Positions 21,432 through 32,685 of a stretch of DNA of 64,000 nt are shown here, one piece after another. The stretch covers positions 80,945,553-81,009,552 of the forward strand of contig NC_081185.1 in assembly GCF_029867415.1 (NCBI RefSeq), in the 5' to 3' direction. Position numbers and translations under genes: made by a program. Positions within the stretch are counted from its first letter, which is position 1. The number at the start of each line of letters is the position of its first letter. Source of the DNA: Vicia villosa (lineage: Eukaryota; Streptophyta; Magnoliopsida; Fabales; Fabaceae). A model generated the notes under the pieces. It worked only from the letters and a program-made list of their open reading frames with translations, did no database searches and was not told the origin of the DNA.

Positions 21432-23777
21432 AAGGATAAACTTTTAATCATTAGTTTTACTTTCGTTTGCAAATTCCTATTCTGTTTGTGTAAACATTCA
21501 AATTATGATAGACATTATCTATTTTTAATAATCATCATCAGTGCATTGCATATGTTTGTCTTGAATAATTTATTTCGTTATCACTCATTTTAAAGTTATG
21601 TCTTTACTTTACATATGTTTTTATGATACTCAACTCCTGCTAAAACTGTAAGCCTTTTGAGGGAGGATAACGAGAACGATACCACAACCTCATATAGTAT
21701 GCTTTTGAACAGACTATGCTGACGATGTACAGGCATTGTTTCAATTCCTAAACAGTGGAGATATAAGGATGATAATCCCTCGTCAATCCCTTTGAGCCTA
21801 AGGAGTAGAAGTTTTTTCTTTCATGTACTAAATTAAAACCCTTGATCATAACCTGGGGCAGGGTAGTTCTCAGTTAATTTGGTTGTGCACTCTATTTTAA
21901 GAGAAATCACTCAGTACACCTTTTAACAAAGGTTTCAACCACAAGCGTTCATCCGCACACATCAAAGAAGTGTTGGAGATGTCAACCAAGAGCCAAAGAG
22001 GTTTCATCAATCATTAAACAAGCCAGTCAACATCTTTAAAAAAAGAAAAAAAAAAGTGAAAGAACATATATACAAAGAAAAGCCTGCTAAGTCAAAAATC
22101 AAAAAGAAGACTTAGGCAAAAATCAAGGCGTCCCGCTGACTGTAAGTTCAAAAGAGACAGTTCAGGCAAAAGTTAGGGATATCAAAAAATGAAAGAAGAG
22201 AAGTTAATAAATTCCTAAACAGCACAATGTTGTGACTACCAAAAGGAAGAAGTGACTGCCATCTCAAAAGTTCTCTTTGTTTGCGAACCATCAACATTAT
22301 CAAAGGCGTAAATCCAAAAGTCTCTTGGAGCCTGAATGCATAAGTCGAACCAACTGAGCTTAGGAATGAAGAACATCACGAAGAAGGGGATGGGTATAAA
22401 TAAACTTTGAGCCTTTATCTTTTGTTTCTTAAAACCGTGAACCGAACCACGTTACAACCCTTAAAAGTCCTAACTGAAGCATGGTTAGTTCGAAAGCATA
22501 CTGTCACCAAAAAGGTATCCCGACTCCTTAAGGTTTACTAAAATGCTGAGTGGATATTTCGCTTCTACAAAAAATAGCATGTTTTACAAATATCACGCTT
22601 TTACATCTCTTGTTTTAATGTTTTTTTAAAACTCAAGACAAATGTATGCATTGCATCTCATGAATTCATTATTAAACAAATTCTGCTACATAATTTCAAA
22701 TGTTAGCAACAGAAAGAATTTGTACAGGGTACAACTAATGACTAATAGTTATCCCGACAGACAAGATCACTCCAGAAGCAATGTCTCCTGCATATACAAG
22801 GGGCACGACGTGTTTTGTCTAAACAATCTGGGGCAATCAAGTCAAGATTCCGAGAATCTCTCAAGGATGCCAAAATAATCAGGGGCACGCATCCCAGAAA
22901 ATCCGAAGCTACTTCTCAACCAACATAGGACATTATATAGGGCCTATGATTACTAGGGGCATATCGCCCATAGTGTACATCTCACAAAGTCCTCGCGAGG
23001 CGAATCTTTCTAAAGTTCCTGCTAACTGGGGCAAATCTATGCAAGTCCAGTCCGACATCTTGATCAATACTCAGCGGTGTGTCCCAATACAAATCCATGA
23101 ATGGCAGCTATAATACTGGGGGCAACTTTCAAGACACCCATGTCTCCCCCACAGAGTCGGGTTCACAAGATCATATCCCCACAGAGCAATCATTAAGAAG
23201 ATATCTTCAAATGCTCTCGTCCCGACAAAGATATGGCTCCCCAATAGAGTTTACATCTTCAACACAACCGGTTTCTTCAACACTTCGCTCTTCTCCAACA
23301 TGGTTTACTAATATTTTTATTCCCAATCAGGGTGCATCAAGTTACTGATTGTCCCCAAGCAGAAATCATAAATCCCCAGCTGAGCATCTTCAAAAAGGAT
23401 CATATATCAAAATCACAATGATGCAGAGATTTATTTTCTCAATCAAGGACAAACCACATTCTGATATCATATATCATAAACATGTTCATACATTGCATAC
23501 ATTGTCTCATATACAAGTTTCTCATTTATTTTGAGAAACTCATAACACATGCATCATAACATTGCATAAAGACTAACTCTACTTTTCTCAGGACATAAGT
23601 ACAAGCAGATAAACAATATCTACGATCTAATTCAGTTACTATGAATGGTACTGACACGATCATCTCTCCAAGACCTAATTTGGCCACCACGAATGGTGCT
23701 GACACAATCAAAGAAAGAAACAGACTTAATCACAACACGCAAATCAGAAAAGACCACGACAACGGAGTCACGATAAA
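21432..23777 (+). other. non-coding 3' region of the Tat/Ogre-like element
   Basis: 2.3 kb after gag in which pol would be expected. All frames are short. Repeated phrases such as AAAAATCAAGG and AGGGGCAC occur, but no RT, protease or integrase motif could be found on either strand. Polymerase genes have either been lost or were never present. Confidence 0.65.
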
Positions 23778-24169
23778 GGAATCACGACAACTGAGTCACG
23801 ATGATGGAATCACGACAACTGAGTCACGATAAAGGAATCACGACAACTGAGTCACGATAAAGGAATCACGACAACTGAGTCACGATGATGGAATCACGAC
23901 AACTGAGTCACGATAAAGGAATCACGACAACTGAGTCACGATAAAGGAATCACGACAACTGAGTCACGATAAAGGAATCACGACAACTGAGTCACGATAA
24001 AGGAATCACGACAACTGAGTCACGATAAAGGAATCACGACAACTGAGTCACGATGATGGAATCACGACAACTGAGTCACGATGATGGAATCACGACAACT
24101 GAGTCACGATGATGGAATCACGACAACTGAGTCACGATGATGGAATCACCACAACGAAGTCACGACAAT
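23778..24169 (+). repeat. 28-bp tandem array, 13 perfectly phased units
   Basis: Units start GGAATCACGACAACTG and recur every 28 bp from 23778 to 24142 without a single length change; a degraded partial unit follows. The last three bases come in two versions, AAA or GAT. The order is GAT, AAA, AAA, GAT, five AAA, then four GAT. It lies upstream of the 3' LTR, the place where legume Tat/Ogre elements are known to grow tandem arrays that can seed satellites. Confidence 0.93.
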
Positions 24170-24424
24170 GGAGTCATAACGATTAAGTCACATGTCTAAT
24201 CCTGGTATTCAGTACAGAAACAATCATGACAATAGAGTCACTACAATTAATTCACTTCACACTATCCAGATGGCATCTTTAAGCCCATCTCCGACAAAAG
24301 TCCCTACTTTAGCTAGGGCAAATTTCTTGGTATTCTAGTGTTCAATCATCTTCCACCTTCAGATACCGACTGGCGTACAAACCACTCTACATCCTCAGGT
24401 TTAAGATAATTGAACAGGGGCAGC

Positions 24425-27400
24425 TGTCATACCCCAAAATTTGCCCACCACATATTTATACTCAAGCTCATCTGAATGTCAGAAACTCAAGACTCGACTG
24501 ACTGTACACTCTCCTAAACAGTAATCCTCAAACTAGGGTTTTGCATAGAAAAAGTCAACTAAACTTTGACTAGTCATAACTCTCACATGGAACATCCAAA
24601 ATTTTCCATCCAAAGCTCATTTTGAAGGAAATTCAATTCTCTACAAATTTATGTCTCACATGCCAAGTCTAAAAATGCTTCATTTGAGAGATATGGACCA
24701 AAACATTATAGATCCTTTTCAAAAGTCAACAAGAAGACACTTTTTTCAAAAGAGTATAAAATGAGCATGGAAAATAATTTTGATATGAGACCAAAGACAC
24801 TGGTTAAAGGACTCTCTAAGGTTTCTAAAAAGTCTTAGAACACTTCCATACCTCAAAAAATGAGAGAGATGGGCCTTGTCAAAGTTGGGCTATTTTGGAA
24901 GAAAAAATGTGAAGAAAAGGGCTCCAAAATGAATTTTCTTGCAAATGGACTCAATCTTTTTTGGCCCAAGCTTGATCCTCGAGTTATCCAAGATTCAAAA
25001 ATGAAATTGCCACGAAATTACATGATTTATTAGATTTATTATGAATTTTTATTCATTTAAAAGATGGTTAAAATCAAATAAACCAAAAGAAAAATCAAGA
25101 TATGAATTAAATACACTTGGGAATCAATTTCAATCAGCATTCAAGTCATATATTCAATCCAATTTCGTGAGAAATAAGATTGGTTGGAAAAGATTGAAAT
25201 TGAATCAAATTTAAAAAAGTTTAAAAACCAAATTTCTTATGATTGCAATCTTTGATTTAAGCAAGATTCATTCAGTTTTTGGTGACCTAGTGCATCCCTA
25301 TAAATGCTCAAGTGTATTCAGAGGCAAGGATTCAGATTTTTGGCAAGCATTGGCCGCCTCAAACCACCCCAAACCGAACTCATAATATTGAAGAAAATTG
25401 AAATTTGTTCTTGGAGTTTGGGGTCGATAAAAGTAGTTTTGAAGACCCTAGCGTATTCCTGGAAGATTCCGGAGTAATTCACGATCTCTACCAAGTTCGG
25501 AGACGTCCAGAACCGCGTTCTAACAAGCCACGGTTTGCGTGTTTTCTTTTTGCTTCAATTACGATTCATCATACATCATAAATCGATTCCAATTGTGTAT
25601 TTGTGTTTGCCTTGATGATTATGATCTTTCTGCACAATTAATTTGATTCTGGTTGTGTTTTAAGATTTATGCCATGGTTAGGGTTCTAAGCTTCCAAATT
25701 GGGGCTTTGTGATTTAAGAAAAATTAGACAAAATCATTGTTACCATCGTGTTCAGGAGGACAAAGGCAATTGATCCATGGTCTCATATGTCATTTATAAT
25801 CGCTATTTTAGATTGTTTGATTTCGCAGGGCTATGGCTACCCACGAAAACCGTGGGCATAGCTGTATGTATTTGCAGAGCATGAGTGAAGGAGAAGACTG
25901 CTGGGCGCGAATGGCTTTTTTTTTTTAATTTTTATTCGCAGTTTTTCCTTCATATTACATTTGCTGTATATATATATCAAATAGCCAGCGCAGCGCAGAT
26001 GGTTGGAGGCTTGTCTTGCAAGGAATAAGACCTGGGTTCGATCCCTTCTGGCCACACATTAATTTTTAGTGTTTAACAAATGACATGCTAACAGATACAG
26101 TGCTCTCCTCTCGTGCACGCCTACAATGCACTCTCGCATCCTCAGCCAATGGATCCCCATCAATCCTGATCTAACGCTCTTGAAGCTGTGTGTTTACCAT
26201 GGCACTCACAGCTGAGCCACACCGAATCTGACAGCTAAGTTTCCCTTTTTTATTTATTTTATTTTTAATTATACAATCTTTTCACTTATTATACTTATAT
26301 ATTTATACATATATCTCTTTTTCTTTATATATAGTATCTTTTAATAAAAAGATTTTATTAAAATTCTTTTTATATATAAATAACAAAATTAATTATTTAT
26401 TTATTTATTTCATTTACTTTAATTATTAAAGTTTAGTTTTATCTATTTAAAAGTTCTTCAAAAAATCATGTTTAATTAGCAAAAATTATGTGAATGTTCT
26501 TGGTCCGATTAATTTATTTTCCTTCCACCGATTTAATTAATTAGGTAAAAAAAACAATAATTAATTAAATTGATTTGGTTTATTCTATTAATCATAACTC
26601 GTTTGCGCCCAAATTAGGGTTTATGATGAACATTCCAATACACTGAAATTATTTCTTTTCTGTGCCTTTTCAGGGTTAGCAATATGATTAATCCCGACTG
26701 CGCGCCTATTCCGAAACACAAAGTTAAGTACTCTATTTAATTCAATTTAAATTTTTATTTGGTTTATTTTAATATTAGGTTTGTTTCGCATTCATCTTCT
26801 TCTGCCTTGTCTCTTTTCAGGGTTAACCTTAAATCGTCCTATCAACCATATCAGATCAAATCCGAGCTAAGTACCCTGACCTATTTGATTATTTTTTATA
26901 TATATTTATTTATTCTTTATTTTAGGGTCAATCCCGTTCGCCTTTGAACTAGCCATACACTCACCCTATTTTTGTCTGTTTGCATTTTCAGGGTTTGTCG
27001 ATCGCCAAAGCTACAAGTTTGGTAACCCTAAACCTTGTTTTCCTGTTTTATTATTACTTATGTCAAACCCTATTAAGGGATCCGCTGGTTTCATTGTCCC
27101 CGTTCCCCTATTATTATGTAACTGTTTACTGGTTGTATTGTTTGGCCTTGAAGGCACTTAAATTATATTATTATATTATTATTGTGTGGTTAGTAATGTA
27201 GGGAGTGACAAGATTAATTAATCAAACGTTAGATCACTAACAAGATAAAATATTCGAATACAACCACATGATTGTTGCACCCACACACCTTTAGGGTAAT
27301 CCCTCTGGTTGCCTTTGTTGCCTTGTTGCCTTTAAGTGTACTAAATAGTCAAAGTCCCTCGATTCCGAGGATACCTAAAGCAAAACAAAATGTTGCCCTA

Positions 27401-28060
27401 AGTTCATTATCATCAATTCTGCCCCTCGAAGCTGCCTCGGTAAAAACATGATGATTGCCCCAATTGCTAAGGTATCCTCGCATGATGCCTAAAAAGATTA
27501 ATGACTATTATATCCTTCCCTTAGACTACCTGCCCTCTTTATGGCATGGGACAGTCTTATGGCGAACGATTACTCGATGACCCTTAAACATCCAATTGAA
27601 AGACTTCTGCCCTTTATGGCATGGATAGATCCTTTCGCCTCGAAAAGCTAAAAGAACGAATTTTCAAACTTAAGGTAGTTGCTACTAATTGCTCGCTCTT
27701 TTCAAATTCAAATTAAAAATACTTTTCCAACTCAATTTCAAATACTTTCAAAACAAGGCTACGCTTATTTACAAGCTAAAGTCCTTGGACAAAGTTTTTA
27801 CTTTTTACACACTGCTCTTTTCAAACAAGTCAAACAAACAAAGTGAGCTAAGCAATTAAGAGCCCATGGATAACCATGGATGCAAAGGGTGCCTTACACC
27901 TTCCCTTTGCATAAATTACCCCCCGAACTTAGATTTCTTTAAAAAGGTTTTTTTCTGTTTCTTTTTGCCTTTCCGAATTTGTTTGGATAAAATAAAAGTC
28001 GGTGGCGACTCTTGCTTACCGTACATTCCGATTATTAAAAAGTCAGTTCACCGTATTACA
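24425..28060 (+). repeat. 3' LTR of the Tat/Ogre-like element
   Basis: Direct repeat of 15158-18793. It ends ATTACA, followed by the second copy of the GATCC target duplication and then the resumed PMD frame. Confidence 0.95.
25984..26052 (+). other. tRNA-like sequence inside the 3' LTR
   Basis: Second copy of the tRNA-like cassette, at the same LTR offset, with the same A and B boxes. Confidence 0.7.
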
Positions 28061-28065
28061 GATCC

Positions 28066-28374
28066 CCCATGAGTCATTGTTGTCTCCTTCGCTACCAACC
28101 AAATCTTGTATCGAGGCAATTTGGATTGGTTCAACTTAAACCAAAGTGCATGTATGACAAAAGAAATCACATGTGTCTACACACTATGTATTTATCTGAA
28201 GAGGAATATGAATCCAAAATCTCCAAATATGTCGGTATCACGACCCTCTCTCCAATCTCCTTCGAGCCTACCTTCTACTCTACCATAGATTTTCATCAAT
28301 GGTGGACAAAGTATTATACTAAACAAATCTTCGACGCTGAAAGCCTTTCTCAGGAACTAAATATATTATACTAA
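28066..28374 (+). pseudogene. plant mobile domain protein, 3' part
   Basis: This continues the frame broken at 15157 once the element and one copy of the GATCC duplication are removed. It opens with a block containing RYQPNLVSRQFGLVQ, the kind of C-terminal motif seen in PMD proteins, and ends at the TAA at 28372-28374. No nonsense codon lies in this part. About 230 bp of AT-rich sequence without a gene follow, then the CACTA transposon. Confidence 0.7.
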
Positions 28375-28639
28375 ATTTAATGTGCATAGGATGTGGAGAA
28401 AACCGAGCCTTAGAGAAAAAATTGCTCCGTTTCTTCTTTGAGTAGTTTTTGGTTGCTTAGTAGATAGTAGCTGGACCCTATGGGTCGCTTTGTATATAAA
28501 TTGTTTTTGGAAATATATATAATTTCTTATTCTTTAAAAAAAATAAAATAAAATATTAATAATAAAAAATTAAATAAATTCTACGTAACCATTTCTTATA
28601 CTGGATCACTACAAGAAAAGTGTGATATAGCCACCAAAT

Positions 28640-29040
28640 GTTGCGACGTGATTATCACGTGGCTCAAAAAAGTGAGTTGCGACGTGATAATCACGTCACT
28701 AAAAGTTTTTTATATTAAAAAACTAAAACCAACGTTGGCACATGGGGTGTCTTTAAATAATATTAAAAAAAAAGTTGCGAAATGAAAAACACGTCGCAAC
28801 CTTTAAATAAAATAAAAAAAATTAAAAGCAGATAAAGTAGTCTGACAAAGGGGGGAATTTCAAATTTTCATTTTTTTTTTGTTGCGGCGTGTATTTCACG
28901 TCGCAGCTTTTTTTTTGTTAAACACGCCAGCATTTATGTACAGTCATGTGTGCAGTTGACTGACACATTTATTAATGTGTAGAAGTTGCGACGTGATTTT
29001 CACTTCGCAACGTAGACACGTGAAAATCACGTCGCTAAAG
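28640..29040. repeat. 5' subterminal repeats of the CACTA element
   Basis: About six copies of a palindromic motif, GCGACGTGA-AT-rich-TCACGTCGC, in direct and inverted orientation (for example near 28640, 28677, 28772, 28880, 28985 and 29011). In En/Spm such repeats are bound by the TnpA protein to bring the ends together. Confidence 0.85.
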
Positions 29041-30146
29041 GCATTATATCAATTCGTTGGAACTCCTCTTCCTAGAACCCCCTTTCTCCTCTTTCTTTCT
29101 TTCTTTTCCTCTTCTCCTCTTCTCCTTCTTCCCCCAAACCCTCTTCCTATCCTCCATAATCAACCTTCATCCCTCCTCAATCCACCATTTTCATTCTCAA
29201 ATTCATCATCACAACCCCTCATTTCCAGGTAAACATTCAAACCTCACTTGTTCTTGTCAATTATTTATTTTATTTTTTTAAAAAATATGATTTTAATATA
29301 TATTTGTAGGTGAAGCATTGTTGATTTTGATTCAAGGATAAGGAGGAGCTCACTCAATATTGTTCAACTTCATTGAGGTATTTTTTTTTCAATTTTATTT
29401 ATATAATTTTTGAGATTTTTTTATGTGATTATTGATATATATATGTTATAGATTAATTTGTGAGATTTTTTTATGAGATTTTTGTAGTATGTATATATAA
29501 TTTTTAGAATGTTGATTTGATATATAATTTTTAGAATGTTAATTATTAGAATGTTATAATAATTAGAATGTATATTATTTATAGCATGTATATATATAGA
29601 TTAATTTATAGAATGTATATTATTTATAGTATGTATATATATAGATTAATTTATAGAATGTATATTATTTATAGAATGTTAATTTTTATGTGATTATATA
29701 ATATGTATAGTATGTATAATATGTATAATTATAGATTATGTATAGTTTGTATAATTTTTAGAATGTTATAGTTATAGATTATATAATATGTATAGATTAT
29801 GTATAATTTATAGTATGTTATAATTTTTAGAATGTATAAAATGTATAATTTTTAATTTTTTAGAATGTAATATTATGTATAGTATGTATAAATTTTAGAA
29901 TGTTATAATTATAGATTTTATAAAAACGAAAGTATTATATATAATATGTATTATTGTTAGAATGTATATATTGTTAGAATGTTAGAATGTATATAATATT
30001 GTTAGAATATTGTTAGAATGTATATATTGGTAGAATGTATATATTGTTTATCTACTTCTATTGTAGAAAATTATTTACTTATAGTTGATATAAGTAAATG
30101 TTTAATTATTGTTACTAAAAAGAGAATGATTGGATATATGTGCAGT
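29041..30146 (+). other. CACTA leader with AT-rich minisatellite
   Basis: A pyrimidine-rich stretch (29065-29230) ends in a likely donor site (CCAG|GTAAAC, 29229). From about 29440 to 30060 the DNA is built of TTAGAATGTATATATTATTTATAG-type variants. A likely acceptor (TGTGCAG, ending 30145) sits one base before the tnpD start codon. I read this as an untranslated first exon plus an intron. Confidence 0.55.
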
Positions 30147-32490
30147 ATGGAATATTATTTGTATTATCGTAGTTGGATGTACGATAGAGTGGAACCAGGA
30201 AGACGTGCACTTAAACCCAATTTTATAGAAGGAGTTAACGGGTTTATCACGTGGGTGTTTGCACAAGAATGTTGTCGAAGCGAAGGAGGAGTTAGGTGTC
30301 CCTGTCTTAAATGTGAATGTAGACCTATAATTAGTGACCCAGATGAAGTGGTCAGGCATTTGTATAGAAGGGGTTTCATGGAAAATTATTGGGTCTGGAC
30401 GTATAATGGTGAAAAATTGCCGAGTAACGTACCAGACACTAGCAGTACGCATGCTTCAAGTAGTCGTCCGTCAATGGAATATGAGGAAAGACCGCCTATT
30501 GAATATGAGGAAAACTTTAATCAGATCGGTGACATGGCTGAGGATGCTTTTGGTGTGAATGTGACCTATGATCAACCTGAAGATTGTGATGGGGAAGAGA
30601 TGTCGAACGAAGAAGCGCAGAGATTTTATCAATTGTTGAATGAGATGAATACGCCGTTGTTTGACGGTTCGTCTGACTCCAAGTCATCAATGTGTGTGAG
30701 ATTATTGGCCGCCAAGTCAAATTGGAATGTTCCTGATCAGTGTTTGGAATTCTTTGTAAAAATGATGTTGGACTCAACTGCAATGAAAGACAACTTACCT
30801 ACAACATTTTATGAAGCAAAGAAGTTGGTGTCGAAGTTGGGCTTAAGAGTAAGAAAGATTGATTGTTGCATTAATGGTTGTATGTTGTTTTATGACAATG
30901 AGTTTGGTACTCAGGATGGATTGTTGGAGGAATGCAAATTTTGTATGAGTCCAAGATATAAAGTTCGCAGTAGAGCCATTAACACTAATCAAGACCGTGT
31001 AGCAGAAAAGTCAATGTTTTATCTTCTGATAATTCCAAGGTTAAAAAGAATGTTTGCTTCAATGCACAGTGCAAGTCAGATGATATGGCATCATACAAAC
31101 AAAACAAGTTCAGACACTATGCGGCATCCATCTGATGGCGAGGCATGGAAACACTTTGATCGAATACATCCTGATTTTGCCGCAGAACCTAGAAATGTCA
31201 GGCTTGGATTATGCTCAGATGGTTTTGCTCCTTATGTTCAAGCGTCGGGAAGTGCGTATTCTTGTTGGCCAGTTATTGTAACCCCTTACAACCTTACTCC
31301 CGAGATGTGCATGACAAAACCATATATGTTTTTGACGTGCGTCATTCCAGGACCTTCGAGTCCAAAAGCCGGAATTGATGTGTATTTACAACCTTTAATT
31401 GATGATTTGAAGAGGTTGTGGATTGGTGGAGAATGGACTTATGATATATCACGTAAACAAAATTTTACTATGCGAGCTGCCTTGATGTTGACCATCAACG
31501 ACTTTCCAGCATATGGCATGTTGTCTGGTTGGGGTACACATGGCAGAATGGGTTGCACGCATTGTATGAAAGAGACGAAGGCGTTTACGTTGGATAAAGG
31601 AGGGAAAAGCTCGTGGTTTGACTGTCACCGCAGATTTCTACCAAAAAATCATCCGTATAGAAAGAACAAGACAAATTTCATAAAAGACAAACAGGTAACA
31701 GATATGCCTCCGCCCCGATTGTCACCAGGTGCTGTATGGGATAAAGTTTGTGGGCTACCAAAAATTACAGATACTGGAAAGGCATGTAGAATTGAAGGAT
31801 ATGGGGTCGATCACAATTGGACAAAGAGAAGTATATTTTGGGATCTTCCATATTGGAAAGATAATTTGTTGCGCCATAATCTAGATGTTATGCATATTGA
31901 GAAGAATTTTTTTGATAATGTATTTAACATTGTGATGGATGTTAAAGACAAGACGAAAGATAATGAGAAGATGACTTCTATGGTTTTGTCAAACATATCT
32001 ATGAGTTGGTGTACACTTACTTGGACTCGGAAAATAAAGTTGTCTTGTTTTATTGTGAATGGTATGATCCAACTAGAGGCACAAAAATAGATAGGACATA
32101 TGGTACTGTTGAGATTCAAATGGACCGGAGGTACAAAGAGTATGACCCTTTCATAATGTCACATATTGTTAGGCAAGTTTACTATGTTCCTTATCCTTCA
32201 TTTGTGCCACGTAAACGAGGGTGGTGTGTTGTCATAAAAACAAAACCAATGGGTCATATTGAATCAGACGATCTAGTGGAAGAAGATCTTGCTTTCAAGT
32301 TGATGAAGTGGAACAAATTAATGATGTGGTTGCAGATGAACAAACTACAAGTTTGTCTGATACAATGGCTGAGGGGCATCTAGTTGATTCGTCTATATTG
32401 GATGAAGAGCATGAAGATATTGCATCTGAGGACAATATCACATCAAATGATGAGAATGATATGGATGACGAGCACGAAGATTTAGAATAA
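30147..32490 (+). pseudogene. tnpD-like CACTA transposase, internally deleted
   Basis: The frame from the ATG at 30147 encodes a transposase-associated N-terminal domain (CPCLKCECR zinc-type motif near 30300) and then a long Tnp2/transposase_21 domain to about 31970, including HNLDVMHIEKNFFDNV. The frame then runs into unrelated codons and stops at 32088. The later part of the protein, a DUF4216-like domain (VYYVPYPSFVPRKRGWCVV), appears in another frame at 32006-32300. An acidic tail follows in a third frame, ending at 32490. The region between Tnp2 and DUF4216 is missing, so a deletion and at least one further frameshift are inferred. The ORF visible upstream of 30147 lies in leader repeats. 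Confidence 0.85.
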
Positions 32491-32685
32491 TGAATATGTG
32501 TTGTTGAATATGTATTTTTATAATTTCACTTAATGAACTATGTATTGAATGTGTTAATGACAACCAGTTATTGAGATTATATTTTTATAATTTTACTTAG
32601 TGAACCATTTGCTGAATATATTTATTTTTATATTTTTATAATTTTACTTAGTGAACCATTTGTGTAATCTCTATAAATAGGTAAA

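Larger units (their letters stand above)
15158..28060 (+). mobile_element. complete Tat/Ogre-like LTR element encoding only gag
   Basis: The element is 12,903 bp: 5' LTR 15158-18793, tRNA-Arg-type primer site 18798-18815, long leader, gag 19983-21431, non-coding 3' region with a 28-bp repeat array, polypurine stretch just before 24425, and 3' LTR 24425-28060. The target duplication GATCC is perfect (15153-15157 and 28061-28065). LTRs begin TGTCATACCCC and end ATTACA, as in legume Ogre/Tat elements. No protease, RT, RNase H or integrase is encoded, so it must use enzymes of a relative. Nearly identical LTRs point to a recent insertion. It sits inside the PMD gene. Confidence 0.93.

Noticed and set aside
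23778..24169. Regular 28-bp repeats resembling a CRISPR array
   Set aside because: Units are directly adjacent without spacers, lie inside a plant LTR element, and no cas genes exist. It is a tandem array.
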